Below, in pieces: positions 34,870 through 45,804 of a stretch of 64,000 nt of DNA (position 1 is its first letter; each line of letters starts with the position of its first letter). The notes beneath the pieces are model-generated. The model made no database searches and had not been told where the DNA came from. It worked only from the letters and a program-made list of their open reading frames with translations. Source of the DNA: Coriaria nepalensis (lineage: Eukaryota > Streptophyta > Magnoliopsida > Cucurbitales > Coriariaceae). The position numbers and the translations under genes are program-made. The stretch covers positions 4,350,001 through 4,414,000 of the forward strand of contig CP114483.1 of assembly GCA_027186245.1 (NCBI GenBank). The letters are read 5' to 3'.

Positions 34870-35133
34870 TCAGAGAGTACAACCACAGAAGACAAAGAAG
34901 AAGCAGAGCATGGAGACCAGAGCAACTGACTCACACGCAGTGATGAGAGACCAGACGACGTCGTCTACGATCGAGAGGTTTAGGTAGTCACCAGGCCACC
35001 GGAGAAAACTCTGAGGGATCCATCTCGACGGGAAAAGCGACGTCACAAGGTCCGTCCACCGGAAAATCAACGATCGGAGTGAAAATTCGAAGCCCGGCCA
35101 CCTGAATGCTGACGCGGACCATCTCCCCGCCAT
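34870..35133 (-). CDS. Small conserved plant membrane protein
   Basis: 87 residues in one exon. It begins MAGRWSASAFRWPGFEFSLR, has several Trp/Arg motifs (FRWTDLV, SRWIPQSFLRWP), then DDVVWSLITACESVALVSML and ends CFFFVFCGCTL. The last 25 residues are one hydrophobic membrane span, and the C terminus is Cys-rich. I recall the same ending in short unnamed proteins of many eudicots, so this is likely real. Function unknown. The ATG lies just below a CT-rich leader (35133-35155). Confidence 0.65.
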   Translation of the reverse strand: MAGRWSASAFRWPGFEFSLRSLIFRWTDLVTSLFPSRWIPQSFLRWPGDYLNLSIVDDVVWSLITACESVALVSMLCFFFVFCGCTL

Positions 35134-36133
35134 TCTCTCTCTCTCTCGTGGAGAATCTATTGTAACTTTCTTCCGAACTCTAGTGCATGAAAAGGCGGGG
35201 ATTTATACCGCGCCTTGCGGTTGGGATAGGGACCAACTAGGCAATTTAATTACTCAGAGTCATCGGCTGCATCCGAGTACATCGTAGGACGGTTGCTCCT
35301 TGCTTTTGATAGTCAAAGTTTGACTCACGATTGAAAATGGATGAAGGGTGATGCCTGGTGGGGACATGAATCATGATGCTTGTGGCAATCATTTATTTCA
35401 CATTTGTAAGGGATCCGTTCATCAGATGCTGAAATGAGCAGTGAATTCGGTATGGCCGAGGAAAATCCTGACCGCTCAGACAATAAGAAGTCAAGATCTG
35501 GAGAATGTAGGGTTGCTATCGAGATTTAATGCTTTGGCACGTGCAGCATGTGTATGTAATGGGGAAAGTTGAGGACTAAGGAGGACCATTTACTTTTCCT
35601 CCATGGTTCTTAACTTTTTGTAATGAATGGGCAATTGCATTCTAATTTATGCATTTTCGTCCGTCTATTTCTTTACTTTGATTGTGACTCTTATTAAATA
35701 TAAATATATATATTTAAGTAATAATAAAATAATAATATAAGAAATTAATCTCATTTTATTATTATTTTAAATTAAATAAAAATTTTATTTTATTCTCACT
35801 AAAAAATTGAATATATAAATTATATAAATTTTATTTAATACGAGATTTGTGACGTATATGGTCGTACTAAATTCCCTTTCAAAAAACATGTAGATTATAT
35901 TATATTTACGGTATTGATGAATTTTAATTATATATATTAATTTCTCACATATATATATATATATAATTAAAACGACCAGTCGTTTCACAAGCCAGCGTAA
36001 GGGCCCCCCTCTTCTAACTTCGACCCGTCGTCCACACCCATTTCTTATTCCCTGTGGGGGCCCCCCTCTTTTCCCATTTCATCGAACAGTTTAAACAAAG
36101 CTCCATACCAAGAGAGCTTCTTGACAAGCGATA
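35134..36133. promoter_or_regulatory. Divergent region: small membrane gene / importin alpha
   Basis: About 1 kb between outward-facing genes. 35690-35970 is strongly AT-rich with TA runs. A duplicated GGGGCCCCCCTCTT-type motif occurs at about 36001 and 36058, just upstream of the importin leader. No other gene seen. Confidence 0.4.
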
Positions 36134-39100
36134 ATGTCTCTAAGACCTGGTACACGGACGGAGGTTCGCAAGAAGTCGTACAAGACTGGAGTCGACGCCG
36201 ATGAGGCCAGGAGGCGGAGAGAGGACAATCTGGTCGAGATCAGGAAGAACAAGCGAGAGGAGAACTTGCTCAAGAAGAGGAGAGAGGGTCTTCCTCTACA
36301 GTCTCTTCAATTACTAGATGCTGCTCAGGATGCCGCGGCTCGGGAGAAAAAGGTACTTGATGAGATTGTTTTCTGGGTAGGATTGGGAGTTGGGATTTCT
36401 GTTTCCCTGTTTGGTTGCTGAGAAAATGGAGGAAGATGCTCGGGGTTGGGAATACGACTCTTGGGGTCATTTTTCTTTTGTTTCTTCTGGGTTTGGAATG
36501 CTGGGATTTCATGAATTTAGATTTAACTTAATTATATGCAGTTTTTTTTGTATCTATATATTTATTTTTGTTAGAGATTTAGTCAGTGAATGGATTCGTA
36601 CCTGATAACTCTTGTTATTGCTTTCACTTGGGTTTTCTGATTGTCATTTCTTTTGATTTCTGGTTTGTGCTGTTGCACACACAGTTGGAGAGTATCCCTA
36701 CAATGGTACAAGGAATATGGTCTACTGATCCCACTTCCCAGCTGGAAGCGACGACTCAGTTTAGAAAGCTTTTATCTATCGGTATGAGAATAGTCCCTTT
36801 GTCACTTGTGTTTGATTCCCACACTTGTACAATATATGTTTGCTTATAAGCTTTCATTTTTATTCATAGAACGCAGCCCTCCAATTGATGAGGTAATTAA
36901 AGCTGGTGTAGTTTCTCGGTTTGTAGAGTTTCTCACAAGGGTTGAACTTCCCCATTTGCAAGTAGGGACAGCTTGACCTTATGTTTACTTTTTCAAGTGA
37001 AATATCTTCATGAGTATATCAATCTAATATTGGAGAATCTGGCTTTTATTATGCACACAGTTTGAAGCTGCCTGGGCTTTGACTAATGTTGCATCAGGAA
37101 CATCAGAACATACACGAGTTGTCATAGAACAAGGTGCTGTTCCTATGTTTGTGCAACTTCTCAACTCAAGCTGCGATGATGTCAGGGAGCAGGTTGATTC
37201 TTAACCCTTCTCTTATGTATGGTCTTTATCAGCTAAATAATGAAGATCTTTAATATTACAAAGAGTAGTTCCTGCCTTATTGAAATTTGCAGAGTTTTTC
37301 CGCTTAGTGGTCAGGCATTTGAATCATTTAGCTCTAGCTATCAGTGTGAAAATCTTTTTGCTTCATTGCTCCTATGGATCGTTGCCATATTTTTGGTTAA
37401 AACTATTAGTTACAGAATCCTAAAACAAAACAGAGAAATGATTGTTTCATTGACATATCTACTCAGATTGTAAATGAGGCTTTTAATGAATTTTTCATAT
37501 TGCTTCTGTGGGTAATTTACCATTTTGATTATTTTTAGTTCTAAGAGTTTCAGAATTCTTCTCTCACTAACTCTGTGATTTTGCAGGCGCTATCCAAATT
37601 TATAATATCTGAATGGAAAATTTCATCTAGTTTAGGTACCAAATAAACATTCATGATCTGAAACAATAGGGTTCATTTATCTCTCTCTTTATCGTGAACA
37701 GGCAGTTTGGGCGTTGGGTAATGTTGCTGGCGACTCCCCTAGTTGTAGGGATCTTGTTCTGGGTCATGGTGCTCTCATTCCTCTGCTTGCTCAATTAAAC
37801 GAACGCTCAAAACTCTCCATGTTGAGAAATGCAACATGGACCCTATCTAATTTCTGTCGAGGGAAGCCAGCTACGCCATTTGACCTTGTACGGACATATA
37901 TAGAGTTATAATTTTTAGACATAAGAAGAGCCTTTTATTTCAATTGTTGTATTTTCCCATCTTCATTTAGTTATAATTTATTTTCTTAATCTTTCAGGTG
38001 AAACCTGCTTTACCTGTTCTCCAACAACTGATTCACTTGGATGAGGAAGAAGTGCTAACAGATGCTTGTTGGGCCCTCTCTTATCTTTCAGATGGCCCGA
38101 ATGATAAAATTCAAGCAGTTATTGAAACTGGAGTTTGTCCACGACTTGTTGCTCTTTTGCTGTAAGTTCGACCTTCTACAATTCTTGGATAGTAGCATAT
38201 AACTGAGTTTCTGTAATTTTTCAAGCAAATTTACCAAGTGCATCTGACCATGTGCAATTTAAAAAGGAAGATTTGCATGCAACTTAAAAACAAAGATTTG
38301 CATCATGCATAATGTTTGTGCTTAAGCTCTTTTTTCATACTCTTATAATTTCTTACTGACTTCAATTAGTTTTTGCAAGTCATCCATCACCCACAGTTCT
38401 GATACCAGCTCTTCGGACAGTGGGTAACATTGTTACTGGTGATGATAGTCAGACTCAGGTACTGACTTTATGGTAGTTTCTTTTCTAATTTTTACTGGCT
38501 GTGAGATCATTATTTCATAAATGCAGAACTCGTACTTTCGTCTTCTCTTGCTGACACTTTCCTATTTAATTTGTTATGGGCATGACCATTAGATTCATTT
38601 GTTATATTGTGTATGCATTTGATGTAAACTTTGTATGATTTTGTTGTAAATGCCATTTTATATAACTTTATATTCATATTTCTCTCATAACCGGAAATTA
38701 AATTTTGTATTTTAATCACTTTTCATTGGAAAGTGCATAACACCATGAATTTTCCAGTTTATGATCGACCAGCAAGTACTGCCTTGTCTCTTTCAACTTC
38801 TTACTCAAAATCACAAAAAGAGTATTAAGAAAGAAGCTTGTTGGACAATTTCCAATATCACAGCTGGAAATAGAGCTCAAATACAGGTATGAAGCGTCCA
38901 CCCTAGTCTTGAATTGACATTCTTCTAGGTGCTTGATGATATGAATTTATGCATCATATAAAGTAGACAATGTATTTTATTTTTAACTGCATAAATGATG
39001 CATTTGATCAAACTTCTGGGAATTAAATGATTATATAAAATTGCTCTATTATCTTATGTTAGATCATTGTAAACTGTTTTCAATAATATTCCCGTCTTAA

Positions 39101-39846
39101 TTCCGAAGATGCATGAAATGGAACAGTTATAAAAGCATAAAAAAAAATATAGAATGGAAGACCTCAAAATGAAAAGATCGTTGGAGAGTGTTACTAGACT
39201 CCTTTCTCATATTAAGCATGTTAGAAATCCTTATTTACAGGCTGTTATTGAGGCCAACATCATCCCTCCTCTTGTGAACATTCTCCAAACTGCAGAGTTT
39301 GATGTCAAGAAGGAGGCTGCATGGGCTATTTCAAATGCCACTTCTGGAGGATCTCACGAGCAAATACAGTATGCTATATACCCGTCTCCTTTCTATTTCA
39401 AGACATTCAGGAAAGCTGTCTATTTACTTGTGTTCTTAACCGTTTCTTCATGCAGATTTCTGGTCAGCCAAGGTTGCATCAAGCCGTTATGTGATCTTTT
39501 AGTCACTCCTGATGCAAGAATCGTGACAGTTTGCCTTGAAGGGATTGAGAATATCCTTAAGGTTGGAGAGGCTGACAAGGAAATGGGACTAAATGATGGA
39601 ATTAATAGCTATGCTCAAATGATAGATGATTGTGAGGGACTAGATAAGATTGAAACTTTGCAGACCCATGACAACCATGAGATTTACGAGAAGGCTGTGA
39701 AGATCTTGGAGAGATATTGGGGTGAAGAAGAAGCAGAAGAGGAGGAGGGACAGAATGTCCTTAACAATGGTGATGTGAATCAACAAGGTTTTGCCTTTGG
39801 AACAAACGAACCAAGTGTTCCTGCAGGTGGGTTCAAGTTTGGGTGA
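36134..39846 (+). CDS. IMPA4: Importin subunit alpha (IMPA-4 type)
   Basis: Ten exons (36134-36352, 36685-36781, 36870-36961, 37061-37192, 37702-37887, 37998-38161, 38380-38458, 38758-38886, 39241-39368, 39456-39846) join to 538 residues. The N-terminal importin-beta-binding domain is [20 protein letters not shown] followed by basic [20 protein letters not shown]. Ten armadillo repeats follow; the W-x3-N arrays that bind nuclear localisation signals are visible ([66 protein letters not shown]). The C terminus is acidic and ends GGFKFG. It carries NLS cargo into the nucleus with importin beta. No lesions. Neighbouring gene order points to IMPA-4 rather than a paralogue. Confidence 0.93.
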
Positions 39847-41289
39847 AGATGGAGACCGGTTTGGGATTCTGGGTTGTTATTAGATTTGTAGGTTTTTTAA
39901 CAGTTGGATTTATAGTATCATTTGCAATTTCTCCTCCATTGTCGAGGTCTGGATTCTAATTTGCGGCATGCAGGCTATTTTTACTTGCCGGTTCTGTTTT
40001 GTTATCATTGTCATGACTTGAAATTTTTACAGGAGTTCATAGTGACTAGTATTTTTCTATAGGAAAGAAAATCGATGAAGGCCTGGTTTCATTTCTACAA
40101 TGTTGCTTATACAGAATAGCTCTTGATCATCTTGTTATTTTATGTATTTGTTGATCTCTGTTTCTTTCTTCAAATCTATTCATGTAATCCGTCTACAATA
40201 GTAGTCGGATTCTGACATGATATAATGTAAGATTGAGTTCAAATTCTGTCTGTTTCTACGAAGAAAACAAAAAAGATTTCAACTTCTGTGAGTTCAAATT
40301 GATGTCTAGTAAAAAGTGGTCAAAACTAGGATTGAGCAGAAATACCGCCCCGATCCAAACCACTTCAAGACGGTCTCTTCCAGTCGGGGTTCCGATTAAA
40401 ATCTATAACAGGATGTAATTTTTGATCGGGATTGGGGCCTCGACTGAAACCCTAACCTCTATTTAAGATTAACTTAAATGAGAAAAATAAAAAATAAAAA
40501 ATATATCGGTTCCAACTGAAACAAAAAGAAAACGGTTTAATCAAATAAAAATTTGTCCAGGATACAATGAATTTCCTAATTGGAAGGCTATGATCGCCAT
40601 TCTATCAGGCGATTGTTCTTCTACCTCTATATTCTTCCCGTTGCTTTTTTTTTTTTTCAACATTCCGTGAGGGAGGGTTTACTTGTTTCTGATCAAATTA
40701 GTAGTGGGTATGTATCGAATCTAGTCTAACAACTATTTTCTTACTTAGTTTTGTTATTGGTGGATTGAAACGTCTCAAAGAGAAGATTTTTTACTAAAAA
40801 TTTATTCACACGATAGGGAAGTAGCTGCTGTAATTTATAGGGTTCTTATATTTGTCTCTCTTCATTTTATAAGTGTTCTAAAATGCAGTGTCTTTGGGCT
40901 TCGATTAGCATTTGTTGGTGAATTTTATTTGCTATGCGATTGAAAATTGAAAAATGTAAATGGAGAATGAAGAAGCAGAACAACCTTTTTTTATTGGACT
41001 TTCCAGTTTTCTGTACAGAGTTTTGACTGAGTTTTAGTCTGATTTGTGATCTCAGTGATATATCATGCATCTAACCTTTTGAACTCAAACTGTGTCATTG
41101 TCTCCTCAGCTATGTTGATGTTCTTCTAACTGATTTTTGTCCCTTGTTATGATATTATGTAGGAATTTTCTCTTTTTTTAATTATCGCTCCGACTATTAT
41201 TATTGAATTTCCAGGCCATTTTCTCTCTTTATCTTTTGGGTTTGATGCACTCGTATAGTCAAGCGGGTCCCATTTTGTCTTCTTTATAG
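39847..41289. other. Importin 3' UTR and spacer before the ICP55 remnant
   Basis: The importin 3' UTR runs to about 40200. The first exon of an ICP55 gene, with a mitochondrial presequence, would be expected in this spacer, and I cannot find it. Nothing else recognised. Confidence 0.45.
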
Positions 41290-44150
41290 TTACTGAAAGA
41301 AGGGGAGGTCACTCCTGGCATAACTGCCGAGGAATACATTGTGAGAAAAAAGTTGCTGGAGCTTCTTCCAGAGAAGAGTTTGGCCATTATTGCAGCTGCT
41401 CCTGTGAAGATGATGACTGATGTGGTTCCCTACACTTTTCGACAAGATGCTGATTATTCCTACATCACAGGTTGCCACCAACCTGGTGGTGTGGCCGTTT
41501 TAGGTCATGAATTTGGGTTATGCATGTTTTTGCCAGTACCAACATCTCATGTATGTCTGCTCATTAAAAATTATAGTATCCTAAGTTTTCCTTCCTTACA
41601 CATTATCACTTCTGGACTCAATTCTAACAGTTAGTTTCAAATTGTTGCAATTAAAGTTGTGTTAATGACAAGAAGATTGTATCGTATCTTCTCCGTGTCT
41701 CTAGACATTTTTAGCAAAGTCTGTACAGAATCTGCAAATTTTGGTTAGATAGAACAGCTACATTGTTTTATGCGGACAAGTAATATACATCTTCTTTTTC
41801 TCCTATAAAGCTGTAAAATGATGTGGCACGGAAGGTAATTTTCACTTTTTTCCTTTGTTCAGGATGTTATTTGGCAAGGACTGGTTGCAGGAGTTGATGT
41901 AGCATTAGAAGCATTCAAGGCTGAGAAAGCTTATCCCATGAGCAAATTACGTCAGGTCAGTAAAATGCTAGGTGGTTCAAAAAATTTAAAAAATTGCGTC
42001 AATGTAGATATAGACGAGTAATTTTAAGGAAATCTCCTACTGTGTATTGGCGCATTGTTCTTAGAAAACCTTTGATAATTTTTTTTATAAATTTTTTATT
42101 TACCTTTTATTATTGACTTCAGATCCTTTCAAATATGATTTAAGGGATCCTCCAAGTTGTTCCACAACCTGCAGACAGCCATACCAGCTTATGCCAGTTT
42201 GGAAGCCTTTGAAAAAGCTGCTTACGAAAAGAATGTGAAAGATCTCTAACAATTCAAGTACGAGTTACGGCTAACAAAATCGCCAGCAGAGCTCAAGTTG
42301 ATGAGAGATTCTGCATCAATTGCTTGCCTGGTATTTCTTGTGTAAGATTATAACTCCCTATTCAGATCCCTTTCTAGTACTAACAAAAAAGATGAGTTAT
42401 TTCAATGTTATTGGATAATTATTCCTTCTAAAAAGGTTGGCATTTAGTTTGTCTCTTGCCTTTGTTTAGGCTCTTTTGCCGACAATGTTGCATTCAAGGA
42501 CTTATCCTCATGAGAGTATGCTATCAGCAAAGGTGGAATATGAAAGCAAAATGAGAGGTGCTCAGTGAATGGCGTAAGCTTTTCCCTTGATATTTGGAAA
42601 TTGAAGCTGAAACAGTCCATATTTAAAAGATAAATAAGGCTGCAATATAAATTTTCAACTAAACCTTCAATTGTGAAACTGCATGTCTTAACTTATGAAA
42701 GCTTTTTCCCAATGGTTTTCTTCTTTTATCCTCAAAACCAGATTCAACCCAGTGGTCAGCGGTGGGAAAAATAGTAGCGTGATACATTATTCTCGAAATG
42801 ACCAGAGAGTAAGTGCAGTTTTTAATTGGAATATGCTAACATCATCATACAGAGGCAGGACGACAAAGTAATCAATTTGTGGTGTCATTATGTCCTTTGC
42901 AGATTAAAGAAGGGGATCTTGTTTTGATGGATGTTGGGTGTGAGTTGCATGGTTATGTCAGCGATCTTACTTGTACCTGGCCACCCTGTGGAAGCTTCTC
43001 TTCTGCTCAAGTATACATCATTTACACTGTTCTACATACCTTATTTTTCCCTATTTCAAGTGGCAGTTGCCTAACTAGTACTTCTTATAGCTTAACTGCA
43101 TATATATCTCAGGAGGAGCTTTATGATCTTATACTACAAACGAATAAGGAATGTATAGACCTTTGCAAGCCTGGTGTGAGCAGTCAGTATATTCACAACT
43201 ATTCGGTATGCTTGTTCTGTCTAATTTTCTCTGCCGCATCGGTTTTTTTTTTTTGGCCAATTATTCATTACCACCTTCGCGAAACCTCATCAATATTTCA
43301 CCTCCTAAGAAATATTATAATGCTCGTCCGGTTGTGTGCTTTCGTAGGTTTTAATGCTGATGAAAGGTTTCAAGGAGATTGGAATCTTGAAAGGCAATGC
43401 ATATCACCGGCTAAATCCTACTTCTCTATAGGTCTGTCTGTGCATCCTTAAACATAACTTTGATTTGGGACTTCTCCGTATGAGGCGTGAAATCGACCGG
43501 CGGCTTATAAATTTCATTTCATTTATCACCTCCCGGTCACTATCTTGGAATGGATGTCCATGATTGTTCCAGTATCTGTTATGACCGCATGTTGACGCCG
43601 GGTGTTGTATGTTTTCTCCCTGATTGAGTTAATTTTGCCGTCATTTTTGTCAGGATGAATAGATGATGATATTCAATCATAGCTATTTTATTTAGCAAGT
43701 TCTAGTGGGTTCATTGGCAGGTAATAACAATTGAACCCGGAGTTTACATCCCAGCTTCTTTTGATGGCCCGCAAAGGTAGTTGTCAAATTTTACTTCACC
43801 ACGTATATATACTATTTCAGAATGTGTTGTTCCTCTAGGAATTTGTTCGATTCAAACTTATGGTGGCCCTGTTGTAAAATTTCAGTTTGACAAACTCTTA
43901 ATGCAAATATATGCAAATTGCAATGCATGTATATCAGCATTGGAATAAGGATCGAGGGTGAGGTTCTTATCACCGAAACAGGTCACGAGGTACCAAAGAC
44001 TGATATCTCAACTTCCTGTTATAGTTATTCAAATTGAAATTTTGAATTCAGTCTGGTTCATGTGATTAGCAGTTCATGAGAAAAGTTTACATATAGAATC
44101 ATTGCCAAAAGAGATTAAACATATAGAATCATTGCTAAACCAACCTGTCT
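41290..44150 (+). pseudogene. ICP55: Decayed ICP55-type Xaa-Pro aminopeptidase
   Basis: Exon-sized blocks in correct order match the mitochondrial intermediate cleaving peptidase (M24B family): LLKEGEVTPGITAEEYIV (41290-41550), 41863-41955, YELRLTKSPAELKLMRDSAS (around 42259-42330), PTMLHSRTYPHESMLSAKVE (42480-42570), 42743-42808, GDLVLMDVGCELHGYVSDLT (42902-43011), 43113-43185, 43349-43432, LGMDVHDC (43550), ITIEPGVYIPASFDGP (43722-43776), IRIEGEVLITETGHE (43940-43990), LPKEIKHIESLLN (44104-44145). Lesions: no presequence exon, TAA at 42141-42143, several frame changes in that exon, TGA at 42566-42568 (Arg in relatives), and a two-base gain with a missing acceptor before the LGMDVHD block. 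The metal-ligand motifs are still readable, so inactivation looks fairly recent. Confidence 0.85.
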
Positions 44151-44894
44151 CATAACAATACAAGAGCTGCTTCATTCAGCTGACATTGGTGCCGATTCAT
44201 TGACAAGTGAAAACATCACTGCTAGAGTTCTAGGTCGCTTTAAACAAACAACCCATCAGCTTATCTGAAAGAAAGAAGAAGACGGAGGCGGCCAAGCTGG
44301 AACTTGGTGAATGTCACTAGGCCATTTTTGAGCCACAGGGTGGTGGGCTTAGCATTTTTATCACATCATACGGAACTTCACCTTTGATTAGTCCCATTAA
44401 TGTAATACATTCATGTTTAATTTAATTACATTTACATAGTATTTAAAACAATGAAAAATTTGGGGCCATGGTATTTGAATATTGTTTTTAGCCCAATGGG
44501 TTTTGTATATATAAATATAATTCTCTCTCTCCCATACATGTTCATAATGATTGCAAAAAAAAAATGATTATACATTTTTTGGGAAACAAGATTCAAAAAT
44601 TGCCCCAACTCATACAACAATCACATGGCATTGTTTTAAGGGTAATTATGGCACACATGGTACAGTAGTTAAAGTGTCATGCTCCAATTGGGTGCTTTAC
44701 TTCTTCATTTAACTCTTCAAATTGTACACCCATTAATAAGCACAACCCTCAATTTGCCATACCAATAAATCTCCAAAAGACTATCTTAATGGCACTTTGG
44801 AAAATTGGTAGATGAAAAGGGGCAATACTGAATGCACACAATTATATTAACCATACAGAAAAACTACATACAGAAAAACTTACCATCAGTCGAA
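44151..44894. other. Spacer and DUF538 upstream region
   Basis: No coding sequence recognised. The frame upstream of 44895 is open, but its first methionine at 44832 lies in a duplicated ACATACAGAAAAACT segment (about 44853-44880) that looks like untranslated leader. Confidence 0.4.
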
Positions 44895-45374
44895 ATGCCT
44901 TTAGTTACAGAAGCCATAAGAGCCAAAGCTGATGAGCTTTACTATGGAGATGAAGTATGTCAAGAGAAAACAAAGTTTTTGCTTAAAGAAGCAGGCCTGC
45001 CCAATGGCCTGCTTCCATTGCAAGACATTGAGGAATGTGGTTATGTGAAAGAAACCGGGTTTGTATGGCTCAAGCAAAAGAAGAGTAGGATCCACAAGTT
45101 TGAAGGGACTGGAAAGTCGGTTTTTTATGCACCGGAAGTTACATCCTATGTTGAAAAAAACAAGATCACGAAGCTTACTGGGGTCAAGGCTAAGGAGCTC
45201 TTTGTTTGGGTCACAGTCAGCAAAATTTATGTTGATGACCTTCTGACCGGAAATATCACTTTCCACTCGACTACAGGGCTATCTAGGTCTTTTCCCGTTT
45301 CAGCTTTTGAATTCGAAGAGCTGGGAAAGAAAGTGCAGGAGAATAAAGATGTCAAGGAAGTTAAGGAAGTCTAA
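44895..45374 (+). CDS. DUF538 family protein
   Basis: 159 residues, intronless. Starts MPLVTEAIRAKADELYYGDE; an in-frame ATG 63 bases upstream is less likely because family members start at this position. Conserved DUF538 segments: FLLKEAGLPNGLLPL, DIEECGYVKETGFVWLKQKK, GKSVFYAPEVTSYVEKNKIT, LTGVKAKELFVWVTVSKIYV and ITFHSTTGLSRSFPVSAFE. These proteins are single beta-barrel-like domains of unclear biochemical role; Arabidopsis members include SVB, linked to trichome branching and stress. No signal peptide. The C terminus is charged (ENKDVKEVKEV). Confidence 0.88.
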   Translation: MPLVTEAIRAKADELYYGDEVCQEKTKFLLKEAGLPNGLLPLQDIEECGYVKETGFVWLKQKKSRIHKFEGTGKSVFYAPEVTSYVEKNKITKLTGVKAKELFVWVTVSKIYVDDLLTGNITFHSTTGLSRSFPVSAFEFEELGKKVQENKDVKEVKEV

Positions 45375-45804
45375 CTATTAGGCCTGAATGGTTGTTCTTG
45401 CTTTAAATATTATGGAATTCAATAAATGGCAACTTTTTTTCGTCCCTGTTTCTATTGAATATACAAATGTCACAGCAACAGTTTCTATAAATAATGAGAT
45501 ATAAATCAGAAAAAATGTGAATCGTGTAAAAGGGGGGTGATTTTACATACAGATTTTACCAGGAGAAGTCATAGTTCAAGCTTTGGAAGCTCCCTTCAAC
45601 TATAAACTCCCAACTGTTTCAAATGATCCAGTGCCCGACCCACGGTATGATTAGTCAGCTGACAAAACCCAACACATTTTTTTCATTATTTTTCAAGAGC
45701 TTGAATATTGCTCCCTTTTTAAGGAAAAAGGAAACTATAAATTTTATCACTTTATCCTATAACCTGGCTGTACAGAAATTGAAGTAATCATATAGATGGT
45801 GGGA
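45375..45804. other. Convergent spacer, DUF538 / invertase
   Basis: Holds both 3' UTRs. An AATAAA signal for the DUF538 gene occurs near 45420. Nothing else is seen. Confidence 0.4.

Noticed and set aside
44832..44894. 21-residue N-terminal extension of the DUF538 protein
   Set aside because: It is encoded by a duplicated leader segment and is absent from the family.
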